From: Granulicella mallensis
Lineage (GTDB): Bacteria > Acidobacteriota > Terriglobia > Terriglobales > Acidobacteriaceae
Length of the DNA: 64,000 nucleotides
Assembly (NCBI RefSeq): GCF_014203225.1
Contig: NZ_JACHIO010000008.1
Span: forward strand, 210,156 to 274,155
Direction: 5' to 3'
This document shows positions 34,238-42,740 of this stretch, piece by piece; position 1 is the stretch's first letter, and each line of letters starts with the position of its first letter. The position numbers were made by a program, and so were the translations under genes. The notes beneath the pieces were generated by a model that saw only the letters and a program-made list of their open reading frames with translations, did no database searches and had not been told where the DNA came from.

Positions 34238-34288
34238 AAAATGCTCCAACCCAGGCGCGATGATCGGCGCGGGGTTGGAGCGTTTTTC
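34238..34288. terminator. Hairpin terminator between converging genes
   Basis: GCTCCAACCC (34243-34252) pairs with GGGTTGGAGC (34272-34281), flanked by AAAAAT on the left and GTTTTTC on the right, so it can work for both the M50 gene and the converging Gly/Tyr-rich gene. Confidence 0.8.
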
Positions 34289-34307
34289 TTATTCAGCTAG
34301 AGCGGGA

Positions 34308-34859
34308 TTAGCGATGTCCGCCGCCACCGTGACCGCCGCCACCGTGGAAACCACCACCACCACCGCCATGGAAGCCGCCGCCATATCCACCACGGTAACC
34401 ACCACCGTAGCCGCCGCGATAACCCCCGTAGCCACCACGTCCGTAGCCATAACCGCCACGATAGTAACCACCACGGTAGTAGCCGCCGTAACCAAAGCCT
34501 AGGCGTACCCCGCCGTAACCGTAGGGATAACCATAGCCATAGGGATAGTACGGATAGCCGTAGCCATAGGCGTAATACGGATAGGGCGCGGGAGCATAGG
34601 CGGGAGGAGGATACGCCTGCGCTTCTTGAGTTTGGGCAGCGTCAGGGCCCTGGTCGTTCGGATTACCGTTGTTGGCGACCTGGCCGTTGTAGCCGTTGTC
34701 CTGGTTGTATTGCTGGGGAGCGTCGTTGGAGTACGACTGCTGGATGGGAGCTGGTTGAGCCTGAGTGTAATTTCCTGGGCCGGCTGGGTACGTGTTCTGC
34801 GCTAGCGCAGTCGCGGACAGAGTCGCCAGGGCGAGCAGAAGAACCGTGGGCCTGGTCAT
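34308..34859 (-). CDS. Secreted Gly/Tyr-rich low-complexity protein
   Basis: 183 aa from ATG 34859. A signal peptide (MTRPTVLLLALATLSATALAQ) is followed by a Gln/Asn/Pro-rich part (residues 22-85), a Pro/Tyr part (YPPPAYAPAPYPYYAYGYG) and a Gly-rich end with RGGY/GGYRGG repeats closing in GGGGHGGGGHR. Such composition is typical of structural, adhesive or phase-separating secreted proteins; no catalytic motif. The repeats make the length prone to change. Function unknown. Confidence 0.75.
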   Translation of the reverse strand: MTRPTVLLLALATLSATALAQNTYPAGPGNYTQAQPAPIQQSYSNDAPQQYNQDNGYNGQVANNGNPNDQGPDAAQTQEAQAYPPPAYAPAPYPYYAYGYGYPYYPYGYGYPYGYGGVRLGFGYGGYYRGGYYRGGYGYGRGGYGGYRGGYGGGYRGGYGGGFHGGGGGGFHGGGGHGGGGHR

Positions 34860-35172
34860 AATAAAAACCTCTGTATTTGTAGATGCGATTCCGGGAAAAA
34901 TGTTGCGGTCAGATGAATTGGGCGGCCGGATGAGGCTTGCTGGCTGGGACAGCCTTCCTCTTTCGGGATTCCGGGCAACACCCTTATCGGTAGGACATCA
35001 AAGCCAACCCTATAGCGCGAAGCGCATTCCCTGACGCTTCAGCGTCAGAAAGACGGAGGGAGCCGTGGCCTAAAGGCCACGGCTCCCTCCGAACCGCGAC
35101 GCTAAAGCGTCGCGGTTTGCGCTTCGCGCTGTGAGACCACATTGATTCTTTAATGAACTAAAAAATCAGAAA
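34860..35172. other. Repeat-bearing intergenic region
   Basis: Contains the 115-bp palindromic element at 35015-35129. The part 34860-35014 is the promoter side of the Gly/Tyr-rich gene and shows no other feature. Confidence 0.5.
35015..35129. repeat. Long palindromic element (GCGCGAAGCGC family), short form
   Basis: 115-bp unit with the same ends (GCGCGAAGCGC / GCGCTTCGCGC) and sub-hairpins (GACGCTTCAGCGTC; GCGACGCTAAAGCGTCGC) as the long forms at 26128-26371 and 61986-62221. The central ~125 bp is replaced by one GAGCCGTGGCCTAAAGGCCACGGCTC palindrome (this motif spans 35061-35086). Confidence 0.7.
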
Positions 35173-36255
35173 CTAGCAGTAAACGACTTTGCGCTGTTGT
35201 CCGCGCACAATGCGTCCCAGCACAATCGACCGCTCATTCATGCGACTCAGCACCAGCCGTGCCTTCTTGAGCAGCGCCGCCGGCACCACCGCAACCAGCC
35301 CGATGCCCATATTGAACGCTCGCAACATCTCTTCGTTCTCGATGCTGCCAAGCGTCTGCAGATGCGCGAAGAGCGGTGGCGGCTCCCAGCTCGCCAGCTC
35401 CACCTGTGCCGCAAACCCCTTGGGCAGAATGCGCGGCAGGTTCTCCGTAAGACCGCCTCCGGTGATGTGCGCAAAGGCATGCGCCACCTCGGCCTGCAGC
35501 AGCTTGCGGATGGGCGCAAGATAGCTGCGATGCGAGCGCATCAGCGCCGCGCCAACCTTGTCGCCAAGCTCGTTGACATACTGATCCGCTCGGTAGCCGG
35601 CGGTCTCGAACAACAACTTGCGCGCGAGCGTGTAGCCGTTGGTATGCAGGCCATTCGACGGCAGCCCTAACAGGATGTCTCCCTCGGCAATGTTCTCGCC
35701 TGAGAGCATCTTCGCGTGGCTGACGGCGCCGACGAGGAAACCGGCGAGGTCGTACTCCTTGCCGCGATAGAGGGTTGGCATCTCCGCCGTCTCGCCGCCC
35801 AGCAGGGCGCAGCCATTGGCCTTGCAGGCCTCCACGATGCCGCCGATCACCTGTTCGACGACGTTCGCGTCGAGCTCCCCTGCTGCAAAGTAGTCGAGAA
35901 AAAACAGTGGCGTCGCCCCCTGCACCGCGACGTCGTTAACGCAATGATTCACCAGGTCGGAGCCGATGCTTCCATGCAGTCCGAGCTGCGCAGCGAGCTG
36001 CAGCTTGCTCCCGACGCCGTCCGTGCTCGCCACCAGCACAGGTTCGGGAAAGCGTTCGGCATCGAGTGCGAACAGCCCTGCGAATCCGCCAATTTCGCTC
36101 AGCACATTCTTGTTGAAGCTGCGCCGAGCCGTCAGCTTGATGCGCTCGTTCGCGATCGCCGCGCGATCCCGGTCGACACCTGCTTCGGCATATGTAGCGC
36201 GCGTACGCGTAACCCGCTTCGCCGGAGGCACTGCCGCTGAATCGTCCACGCTCAT
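35173..36255 (-). CDS. purM: Phosphoribosylformylglycinamidine cyclo-ligase (AIR synthetase)
   Basis: 360 aa from ATG 36255 (GGTGGG a few bases upstream; GTG 36264 also possible). Conserved PurM blocks: ATYAEAGVDRDRA, STDGVGSKLQLA, GSDLVNHCVNDVAVQGATPLFFLDYFA, ALLGGETAEMPTLY and ITGGGLTENLPRIL. It catalyses the ATP-dependent ring closure of FGAM to AIR, step five of purine synthesis, in the cytosol. The N-terminus has a ~20-residue extension before the family core. It is divergent from hemL; no other pur gene is in the window. Confidence 0.94.
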   Translation of the reverse strand: MSVDDSAAVPPAKRVTRTRATYAEAGVDRDRAAIANERIKLTARRSFNKNVLSEIGGFAGLFALDAERFPEPVLVASTDGVGSKLQLAAQLGLHGSIGSDLVNHCVNDVAVQGATPLFFLDYFAAGELDANVVEQVIGGIVEACKANGCALLGGETAEMPTLYRGKEYDLAGFLVGAVSHAKMLSGENIAEGDILLGLPSNGLHTNGYTLARKLLFETAGYRADQYVNELGDKVGAALMRSHRSYLAPIRKLLQAEVAHAFAHITGGGLTENLPRILPKGFAAQVELASWEPPPLFAHLQTLGSIENEEMLRAFNMGIGLVAVVPAALLKKARLVLSRMNERSIVLGRIVRGQQRKVVYC

Positions 36256-36473
36256 CTCTCCCACCTCATCTTTTCCACGCCGGCCACCCTGACGCAGCGA
36301 TCACCACGGTCCCCGGCAAGCACGAGTTCCGCGCTCGCTGGCTGGTTCCTATCATTCATACCTAAGGGATGACGTCTTTCACTGGATTACAGGGGCTGGC
36401 TTTATTAGGCCACAAGGACCGTCTATCTACACCGCGAATTCGCAGTCTACCAGCCGACTTTTATACTGAGGTT

Positions 36474-37787
36474 ATGGCACTCCCTCTCACCCGCTCCAAA
36501 GTCCTGCAACGACGCGCCGAAACCCTGCTTCCGGGGGGTGTGGATTCTCCTGTTCGAGCGTTTCGCGCTGTCGGTGGAGACCCACCGTTTCTCGTCAGTG
36601 CCAAGGGCGCCTGGCTCACCGATGCCGACGGCAACCGCTACATCGATCTCTTCGGCTCCTGGGGGCCCATGCTGCTCGGCCATGCGTTTCCGCCCGCGGT
36701 GGAGGCCATCCGTGAGGCTGCTGGACTCAGCGCCTCGTTCGGCGCGAGCACAGCCGCCGAAGCGGATCTTGCGGAGCTCGTTCAGCGCTGCTTCCCCTCC
36801 ATCCAAAAGCTGCGCTTCGTCAGCTCCGGCACCGAGGCCTGCATGTCGGCCATTCGCCTGGCGCGCGGCTTTACAGGACGCTCCTTTGTCATCAAGTTTG
36901 AGGGTTGCTATCACGGCCACGCTGATGCCCTGCTCGTAAAAGCCGGCAGCGGCGTCGCGACCTTCGGCATCCCCGGCTCCGCGGGCGTTCCCAACGAGAC
37001 GGTCATGCACACGCTGGCCCTTCCCTATAACGATCTCTCTGCGGTTGAGGCTGCGTTTGCCGCTCATCCTGAGCTGATTGCCTGCGTCATTCTCGAGCCC
37101 GTCGTCGGCAACGCGGGAACCATAGCGCCGCTCCCTGGGTATCTGAAGGGTCTGCGTGAGATCACCCGCAAGCATGGCGCCCTGCTGATCTTCGACGAGG
37201 TCATGACCGGCTTCCGTCTCGCTCCCGGCGGCGCCCAGGAGCTGTTTGCGGACGAACTGGGCGGAGCGCCCGACCTCACCACCCTCGGCAAGATCGTCGG
37301 TGGAGGCCTGCCCGTAGGAGCCTTCGGTGGACGTGCTGAGATCATGGACTACCTCGCCCCGCTGGGCCCCGTCTATCAGGCAGGAACACTCTCCGGCAAT
37401 CCCCTCGCCATGGCTGCGGGCATTGCGACCCTCCAATCTCTCCTGGAGCAACGCGAAACGATCTATGCCACTCTGGAAGCGACTACAGCCGCCATCGTCG
37501 AAGGCATCGCCCGGCTCGCCGTAGAACGGGGCATTGCACTCACCGCAAACCGTGTCGGCAGCATGTTCACCTGTTTCTTCACACCTTCTGCCGTCACAGA
37601 CTTCACGACAGCAAGCCACTCCGACACAGCAGCCTTCGCGCGCTTTCATCGTGCCATGCTGGAGCGTGGCGTATGGCTTCCGCCCAGCCAGTTCGAAGCG
37701 GCTTTCGTCTCCACAGAACATGGCCCGGCTGAAGTCGATGCCATTCTGGCAGCAGCCGCAGAAGCGCTGCACGAGGTTCAGAAGTAG
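36474..37787 (+). CDS. hemL: Glutamate-1-semialdehyde 2,1-aminomutase
   Basis: 437 aa from ATG 36474 (GAGG at 36467-36470). PLP-dependent class-III aminotransferase fold. Family landmarks: [22 protein letters not shown] at the N-terminus, [31 protein letters not shown] with the PLP-ring Asp, and the Schiff-base Lys273 in [18 protein letters not shown]. It makes 5-aminolevulinate from glutamate 1-semialdehyde, the C5 route to heme. The full-length frame opens upstream at 36369 but only ATG 36474 fits family starts. Confidence 0.95.
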   Translation: MALPLTRSKVLQRRAETLLPGGVDSPVRAFRAVGGDPPFLVSAKGAWLTDADGNRYIDLFGSWGPMLLGHAFPPAVEAIREAAGLSASFGASTAAEADLAELVQRCFPSIQKLRFVSSGTEACMSAIRLARGFTGRSFVIKFEGCYHGHADALLVKAGSGVATFGIPGSAGVPNETVMHTLALPYNDLSAVEAAFAAHPELIACVILEPVVGNAGTIAPLPGYLKGLREITRKHGALLIFDEVMTGFRLAPGGAQELFADELGGAPDLTTLGKIVGGGLPVGAFGGRAEIMDYLAPLGPVYQAGTLSGNPLAMAAGIATLQSLLEQRETIYATLEATTAAIVEGIARLAVERGIALTANRVGSMFTCFFTPSAVTDFTTASHSDTAAFARFHRAMLERGVWLPPSQFEAAFVSTEHGPAEVDAILAAAAEALHEVQK

Positions 37788-38398
37788 AGGCGATTGAAGA
37801 TCGCTTCTGCCGATTCATCGCCTCTGTTCTGTTTTGCTTTGGATTCGGGTTTCTGAGGTCGTTGCTTTTGTCGTTGCCTTTCTGGTTGTCATTCCGACCC
37901 TCCCGCGAAGCAAAAGGGAGGAATCTGCTGTCTGCCTGGACAAGCAAGGTTTCCTCACGCAGGCACGAACCGGAAGGGCACGGTTTCAACCGTGCCGGGA
38001 AAGCTCGAACTGAAAGCTCGAACTGAAAGCTCCTACCGCTCTGCCGAAGGCGGGAGTAGAGGCGTAGCCACAACGACTGATTTGCCTTCTTTTGCTAGCC
38101 GAAGATGCATGGGGATAGCACCTGAATTCTCCCTCGTAGCGCCACGATCTTCGCAAAGGTCCAGTCCTCTTCATTCAACGGTGCTACAGCGATTCCTGCC
38201 GTTGGCCAGGCTGATTAGCCCCTACCAAAGAAAGCAGTTCAGTCGTTGCGGCTACGCCTCCACTCCGGCCTTCGGCAGAGCGGCGGGCCTTTGGCCCGAC
38301 GCTTGCGGCATGGCTGAAGCCATACCCTTCCGGTTCTTTCCTATGCAATGACCATCGCGATACAGCGAATCCACGGCCACGAAAGCCACACAAATGAC
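37788..38398. other. Repeat-rich intergenic region after hemL
   Basis: Holds one arm of the CTGGTTGTCATTCC repeat (about 37880-37935, see 9966-10144) and a 370-bp composite at 37967-38336. No gene is supported; short frames here follow the repeats. Confidence 0.55.
37967..38336. repeat. Composite inverted-repeat element (CTCTGCCGAAGGC family), copy 2
   Basis: Outer arms GAACCGGAAGGG (37967) and CCCTTCCGGTTC (to 38336) enclose a left hairpin GCACGGTTTCAACCGTGC, an inverted pair of the CTCTGCCGAAGGC...CAACGACTGA block (about 38038-38082 and 38236-38282), and a right hairpin GGCATGGCTGAAGCCAT. Same design as 6924-7236. Confidence 0.65.
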
Positions 38399-38441
38399 AA
38401 GCGCCTCATCTCACGACAAACTGTCGTGAGATGGGGCGCTT
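38399..38441 (-). terminator. Hairpin terminator after the tonB-exb operon
   Basis: AAGCGCCTCATCTCACGAC pairs with GTCGTGAGATGGGGCGCTT (38399-38441) with one or two mismatches and a short AAACT-type loop, 51 nt beyond the last ExbD gene. Confidence 0.65.
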
Positions 38442-38491
38442 GATGATGCAAGAACGGCAGCAGGAAGTTTTGATCCCTGCGTAATCCCAGC

Positions 38492-38932
38492 TTAGTGTCC
38501 GGCTTCGACCTGCGGCGTAATGATGCCGATGTTGGTTACGTCAGCACCATGTCCGAATCCGATGGCCTCAGCAACGCTGCTGAAGTCGAGATCCTTGTCG
38601 CCTTTGACGAACATCACCTTCTCCTGACGGGTCGCGAAGATCTCCGTCAGCTCGGCAGTAATGTCGCCCTTGGCGAAGTCCTTATCGTTGATCTTCCAAC
38701 CCGGAGCGCCACCACCTGGCCGTGAGGTGACCTGCAAAACGATTGTTCGGTCGTTCTCGGGCGGCGGTGGTTGGTTCTGTTTCGGCGGCTGGGGTACCAG
38801 CGCCTCGAGACCTCTCGGCGTCGTCGGAACGATGACCATGAAGATAATGAGCAGTACCAGTAGCACGTCGATCAGCGGTGTAACGTTGATCTCCGAGACC
38901 GATCCGCCCGATGATCCAGTACCCATTCCCAT
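38492..38932 (-). CDS. exbD: ExbD-family biopolymer transport protein, second copy in operon
   Basis: 146 aa from ATG 38932; AGGAG lies 7 nt upstream. A Gly/Ser-rich N-terminus is followed by the membrane helix NVTPLIDVLLVLLIIFMVIV with its proton-path Asp, and a periplasmic domain (residues 50-146). The family partners ExbB and TonB are encoded just upstream on the same strand. Closely similar in its helix to the lone ExbD at 7372, less so to its operon neighbour, so the two operon copies may form a heteromeric ExbD pair. Last gene of the operon. Confidence 0.92.
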   Translation of the reverse strand: MGMGTGSSGGSVSEINVTPLIDVLLVLLIIFMVIVPTTPRGLEALVPQPPKQNQPPPPENDRTIVLQVTSRPGGGAPGWKINDKDFAKGDITAELTEIFATRQEKVMFVKGDKDLDFSSVAEAIGFGHGADVTNIGIITPQVEAGH

Positions 38933-38999
38933 ATCGATACTCCTTATGTCTTACAACAGTTCTATCGAACTGCAGGCGAAAGAAAACGCCCCAATCCTG

Positions 39000-39437
39000 C
39001 TAGTTGGTCTGGTTGATATCGGTCAGCAAATTGAGCTGACTGACGCCGGCCACGCGGACGCCATCGATGGTATCCATCACTTTGCCATAATTGGCACGCG
39101 CATCGGCGTGCAAATAGACAGATTTGTCGTCGCCAGGGTTCGTCTTCTTGGCAAGAAGGTCTGCAACCTTCGAACCGAGATCCGAAATGGATACCTGGTC
39201 GGCATTAAGGAAGGTCTTACCGTCGCGAGTGACCGAGACATTAATCGCATCTTCTTTGCTGGCGTTCTCCATCACGGTCGATGCGGTGACCCTAGGAAGA
39301 TCTACGTTAACGCTGTGGTTCAACATGGGGGTGACGACCATGAAGATGATCAGGAGCACCAGCATGACGTCCACCATCGGGGTCACGTTGATGTTCGAGT
39401 TGACCTTCTTGCCCTCTTCCCGCTTTGCCATTGCCAT
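39000..39437 (-). CDS. exbD: ExbD-family biopolymer transport protein, first copy in operon
   Basis: 145 aa from ATG 39437 (GGAG 9 nt upstream; the next in-frame ATG is 2 codons in). Basic N-terminus (MAMAKREEGKKVNSN), then NVTPMVDVMLVLLIIFMVVTP with the essential Asp, then a periplasmic domain containing VYLHADARANYGKVMDTIDGVR, the typical ExbD end. Works with ExbB as the proton-driven motor for TonB. 67 nt separate it from the second ExbD gene. Confidence 0.93.
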   Translation of the reverse strand: MAMAKREEGKKVNSNINVTPMVDVMLVLLIIFMVVTPMLNHSVNVDLPRVTASTVMENASKEDAINVSVTRDGKTFLNADQVSISDLGSKVADLLAKKTNPGDDKSVYLHADARANYGKVMDTIDGVRVAGVSQLNLLTDINQTN

Positions 39438-39614
39438 AAGATTGTGCTCCGTCCGGGCGTTCTAGCCCGTGCTCTGACTGAGTCCCCGGGAACCTCTGAT
39501 GAAGGCCTCCGGACGCCGTTGCTTTGGCGTCCGGAGAGTCCTAAGAGTGATTCCCGCAGGATGTATTACTCGACTGTTGCGCTACCTGGTCTTGCAACCA
39601 GAACGGCGCACAGT

Positions 39615-40364
39615 TTAGCGGTGCGACTGCTTGATGAAGTAGTCGACCAGCTCCGACGAGCTGTTATCCATCTCTACGTCAAAGGCTTCTACCTTGCTGG
39701 TGAAGTAGTTGAAGCACATAACGGCAGGGATGGCGACGAGCAGACCGAAAGCGGTCGTAACCAGAGCTTCCGAGATACCGCCGGCAACCTGACCGATGCC
39801 CGAGCTCTTCGACGAAGCGATGGAGCGGAAGGCGTTGAGAATACCGATAACGGTGCCGAACAGTCCGATGAACGGCGCTGTGGAACCGATCGTGGCCAGA
39901 CCGCTGAGGCCCTTCTTCAGCTTCGCGTGGGTGATCGACTCTGCACGCTCAAGAGCGCGCTTGGAGCTCTCAACCTGCTCTGGGGTGATCGCGCCGCCCG
40001 AACCGAAGCTGCGGAACTCGCTGAGACCAGCGGTAACCACTTCAGCAAGATGAGACTTCTTGGAACGGTCGGCAACCTTGATCGCCTCGTCCAGACGGCC
40101 TTCCTTGAGAGCGCCGGCAACCTTGGGGGCAAACTCACGCGACTGCTTGCGAGCCGCCGAGAAGTAGAGAGCGCGATCGATGATCACAGCCAACGACCAG
40201 ATCGACATGATGAAGAGAATGATGACGACGCACTTGGCAGGCCAGCCCATGTTCGCCCAGAGCTGGGGAACGCTGAAACCTACTTCAGAACCGGAATCCT
40301 GAAGGAACATGGCGAGCGAGGTGGTGTGGGCGTGAGCAACGTTGATGAGATGAGCGAGAATCAC
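39615..40364 (-). CDS. exbB: ExbB / MotA-TolQ-ExbB proton channel protein
   Basis: 249 aa from GTG 40364 with AGGAGG about 10 nt upstream. A short N-terminal part and a first helix (AKCVVIILFIMSIWSLAVII) are followed by a cytosolic region, then the two-helix MotA/TolQ/ExbB domain: LSGLATIGSTAPFIGLFGTVIGILNAF and VAGGISEALVTTAFGLLVAIPAVM. These segments hold the conserved Thr residues of the proton path. It forms the pentameric channel around ExbD. Spacing to exbD is 177 nt, unusually long for this operon, without an obvious gene between. Confidence 0.94.
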   Translation of the reverse strand: MILAHLINVAHAHTTSLAMFLQDSGSEVGFSVPQLWANMGWPAKCVVIILFIMSIWSLAVIIDRALYFSAARKQSREFAPKVAGALKEGRLDEAIKVADRSKKSHLAEVVTAGLSEFRSFGSGGAITPEQVESSKRALERAESITHAKLKKGLSGLATIGSTAPFIGLFGTVIGILNAFRSIASSKSSGIGQVAGGISEALVTTAFGLLVAIPAVMCFNYFTSKVEAFDVEMDNSSSELVDYFIKQSHR

Positions 40365-40561
40365 TGAATTCTTTCCTCCTGGTTAACTTGAACGAACTTG
40401 GACTTGATCGAGCCGGACAGGCGCGAAGTTGAAGCTGTTGAACCTGATCTGAAGAGTACGGCAACCACAACAACCTGCCGCGTTAGACGAGAATATTGTA
40501 GTTGCGCTTCGCTTCAACTGGCCGAAGAGAGTCGGGGCCAGTTGAAGCTGCCGGCTTGATA

Positions 40562-41311
40562 TCAGCCACCGCCGTTGAGGTTGAAGTTCACCATGATGGT
40601 CGTGTCGACCTCGGTAGGCTCGCCGTTCAAGAGATACGGCTTGTACTTCCATGTCTTGACGGCATCGAGTGCGGCGCCCTGCAGCATCGCCGGACCACTG
40701 ATGACCGTCAGGCTTATGATGCCGCCGGTCTTCGAGATGATGGCATGCAGTACAACAGTTCCGCCCTGGTGCGCGGCGCGAGCGATCGGAGGATAGACCG
40801 GCTGAGTCTTGACGAGAATGTTACCCGCGATCACACCACCCGAGATACGGGCCGGACCCTGCGGCTTAGGCTTGGCGACGACGATAGCCGGACCAGCACC
40901 TGTGCTGCCAGCCATGCCACCCATGATGCCACCGGCAGAGCCACCGGCCATACCCGCCATACCGGCCACGCCCGCAGACGAAGGCGGTGGGGGTGCAGCG
41001 TCTTCCTTCAACATCTTGATGTCTTTAGGAATCTTGGTAGGCGCGTGAAGGCCCTGGTCGATCTCCGACACCATATGCACCGGCTTGATCACAGCCGCCG
41101 GCGGCGGTGGGGGAGGCGGGGGCGGTGGGGGAGGCGGTGGGGCGGAGATTGAAGCTGCCAAGGAGTTCTTTGGCAGCGCTTCTGGGTCGATCAGCGGAAT
41201 CAGGATCATGATCGCCAAGAGCGTGCCCCAGAAAAATGCTGAGGCGATCATCCAGTACTTGGATGCGGTCTTGATCTTTCCGCCGGATTCCATCATTGAA
41301 TCTTCAAACAT
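40562..41311 (-). CDS. tonB: Energy transducer TonB
   Basis: 249 aa from ATG 41311 (GAGG 6 nt upstream). Cytosolic N-terminus, one membrane helix (residues about 23-43, WMIASAFFWGTLLAIMILIP), then a run of about 14 prolines and a Gly/Met/Ala-rich periplasmic linker. The C-terminal TonB domain covers residues about 160-249 (VKTQPVYPPIARAAHQGGTV; LDAVKTWKYKPYLLNGEPTEV). It carries ExbB/ExbD energy to outer-membrane receptors. First gene of the tonB-exbB-exbD-exbD operon; its promoter must lie in 41312-41630. Confidence 0.93.
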   Translation of the reverse strand: MFEDSMMESGGKIKTASKYWMIASAFFWGTLLAIMILIPLIDPEALPKNSLAASISAPPPPPPPPPPPPPPAAVIKPVHMVSEIDQGLHAPTKIPKDIKMLKEDAAPPPPSSAGVAGMAGMAGGSAGGIMGGMAGSTGAGPAIVVAKPKPQGPARISGGVIAGNILVKTQPVYPPIARAAHQGGTVVLHAIISKTGGIISLTVISGPAMLQGAALDAVKTWKYKPYLLNGEPTEVDTTIMVNFNLNGGG

Positions 41312-41632
41312 ATGCAACCTCGGTCCCGCGAGGGATAGCTATTTGCCTTAGACACCACAGAGACTTAAATTGTTCCCAACTCGCTATTGACTTGTTTGGG
41401 AGACTACCTGGTTTGCTGCTTGTTGCTCATCCTATCCCAAATTGACGGGTACCGAGTGACGGTAAAGCGAAACCCCATGATCGGAATAGGAAACGCCTAT
41501 TGGCGTCTGATATTTCTACCTCAATCATGCAAGAGTTGTCATCTCCTCTCGACGCAGCGCATCCTTTTTTCTGGCTTTCACTGGCGATTCAGATCCCAAC
41601 GAATCAGCAAGGAAGGCGCCAATAGCAAAACA
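41312..41632. other. Intergenic region between tonB and secF
   Basis: About 320 bp, comparatively AT-rich, presumably carrying the tonB promoter. An open frame at 41387-41674 runs across it and into the terminator; its codon use and composition are not gene-like. No palindromic operator stands out. Confidence 0.45.
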
Positions 41633-41658
41633 AAGGCCCTCGCGTGGGCGAGGGCCTT
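41633..41658 (-). terminator. Hairpin terminator after secF
   Basis: Perfect 11-bp stem AAGGCCCTCGC (41633-41643), loop GTGG, GCGAGGGCCTT (41648-41658), 21 nt beyond the secF stop; the minus strand then reads TTTGTTTTGC, a T-rich tail. Confidence 0.8.
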
Positions 41659-41679
41659 GTGTCTGGAGAAGTAAGCAGT

Positions 41680-42642
41680 TTACCGCCGGGTGCCCCGCGC
41701 GGCGGGCAGGGTGGCCTTCTTGCCGCTCCTGGTGCGCCAGTCCTGATAGGCAACCAACATGGGAGCCGCCACCGCGATCGACGAGTACGTTCCGATCAGG
41801 ATGCCGACCACCAGGGCGAAGGAGAAGCCGTGCAGCACTTCGCCGCCGAACAGGTACAGGCTGAGAACGGTGAGGAAGGTCAGACCCGAGGCGATGACCG
41901 TCCGGCTCAGCGTCTGGTTGATGCTGCGGTTGACCACGTCAGAGAGCGACTCGCGCCGGCTGGAGGCGAGGTTTTCACGGATACGGTCGAAGACCACGAT
42001 CGTGTCGTTCATCGAGTAGCCGATCAGCGTCAGGATCGCCGCGATGACCGTGAGAGAGATCTCCTGATTCGTCAGGCTGAAGAAACCAACCGTAATCAGC
42101 GTGTCATGGAAGACCGCGACGACAGCCGCGACGCCGTAGATCAGCTCGAACCGGAACCAGAGGAAGACGAGCATCCCGATCAGCGAGTAGATCGTCGCCA
42201 GCAACGCCTGATGCTGAAGCTGCTTGCCGGCGGTTGGGCCGACGATGTCGACCTGCTGCACCGAGAAGCCGGAGTCATGATAGTTCGCGCTCAGGGCGTT
42301 CTCGATCGTAGAGCGGCCCTGATCGTGGGCGCTATCGCTCGCCGTCGACTCTGGCAGGGAGATGATGACGTTGTTGACCGCCGCACCGTTCGCACCCGAG
42401 ATACGCTGGATCGCGGAATCCTTGACGCCAGCGGCATCGATGGCATGGCGAATATGCTCTTCGTTCGGCGCCTGGTCGAAGTGAACCGTGATCTGCGTGC
42501 CGCCGCGGAAATCAACGCCTAGCGGAATATGGTGCCAGAACGCCATGCTGAGAATGCCGGCGACCGAAAAGATCAGAGAGAAACCGAGGAAGTACCACTT
42601 CTTCCCCAGCCAGTCGATATTTGAGCTACGAAACAGTTCCAC
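41680..42642 (-). CDS. secF: Protein translocase subunit SecF
   Basis: 320 aa from ATG 42642. SecF layout: helix 1 (KWYFLGFSLIFSVAGILSM), the HIPLGVDFRGGTQI motif, a periplasmic domain of ~110 residues, then five helices with YGVAAVVAVFHDTLIT and the diagnostic GYSMNDTIVVFDRIREN. It ends in a basic tail. With SecD it uses the proton gradient to help release exported proteins from SecYEG. Third gene of the yajC-secD-secF operon, 98 nt after secD. Confidence 0.96.
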   Translation of the reverse strand: MELFRSSNIDWLGKKWYFLGFSLIFSVAGILSMAFWHHIPLGVDFRGGTQITVHFDQAPNEEHIRHAIDAAGVKDSAIQRISGANGAAVNNVIISLPESTASDSAHDQGRSTIENALSANYHDSGFSVQQVDIVGPTAGKQLQHQALLATIYSLIGMLVFLWFRFELIYGVAAVVAVFHDTLITVGFFSLTNQEISLTVIAAILTLIGYSMNDTIVVFDRIRENLASSRRESLSDVVNRSINQTLSRTVIASGLTFLTVLSLYLFGGEVLHGFSFALVVGILIGTYSSIAVAAPMLVAYQDWRTRSGKKATLPAARGTRR

Positions 42643-42740
42643 GTTTCAATCCTTGAGCTGCCAGTGAGCAGCCACTGGCTTCTAGCTTTTTCTTTGCCGT
42701 TGCCGCAGCGAAGCTCGCGGCGAACGACGAATCGCTGTAA

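Noticed and set aside
36447..37772. 441-codon minus-strand open frame over hemL
   Set aside because: Antisense shadow; no recognisable domain, while hemL is certain.
38661..40367. 568-codon plus-strand open frame over exbD, exbD and exbB
   Set aside because: It is antisense to three genes with clear families and ribosome sites, and crosses their intergenic gaps.
41387..41674. 95-codon plus-strand frame between tonB and secF
   Set aside because: It runs into the secF terminator hairpin, has no ribosome site, and its composition is unlike the neighbours.
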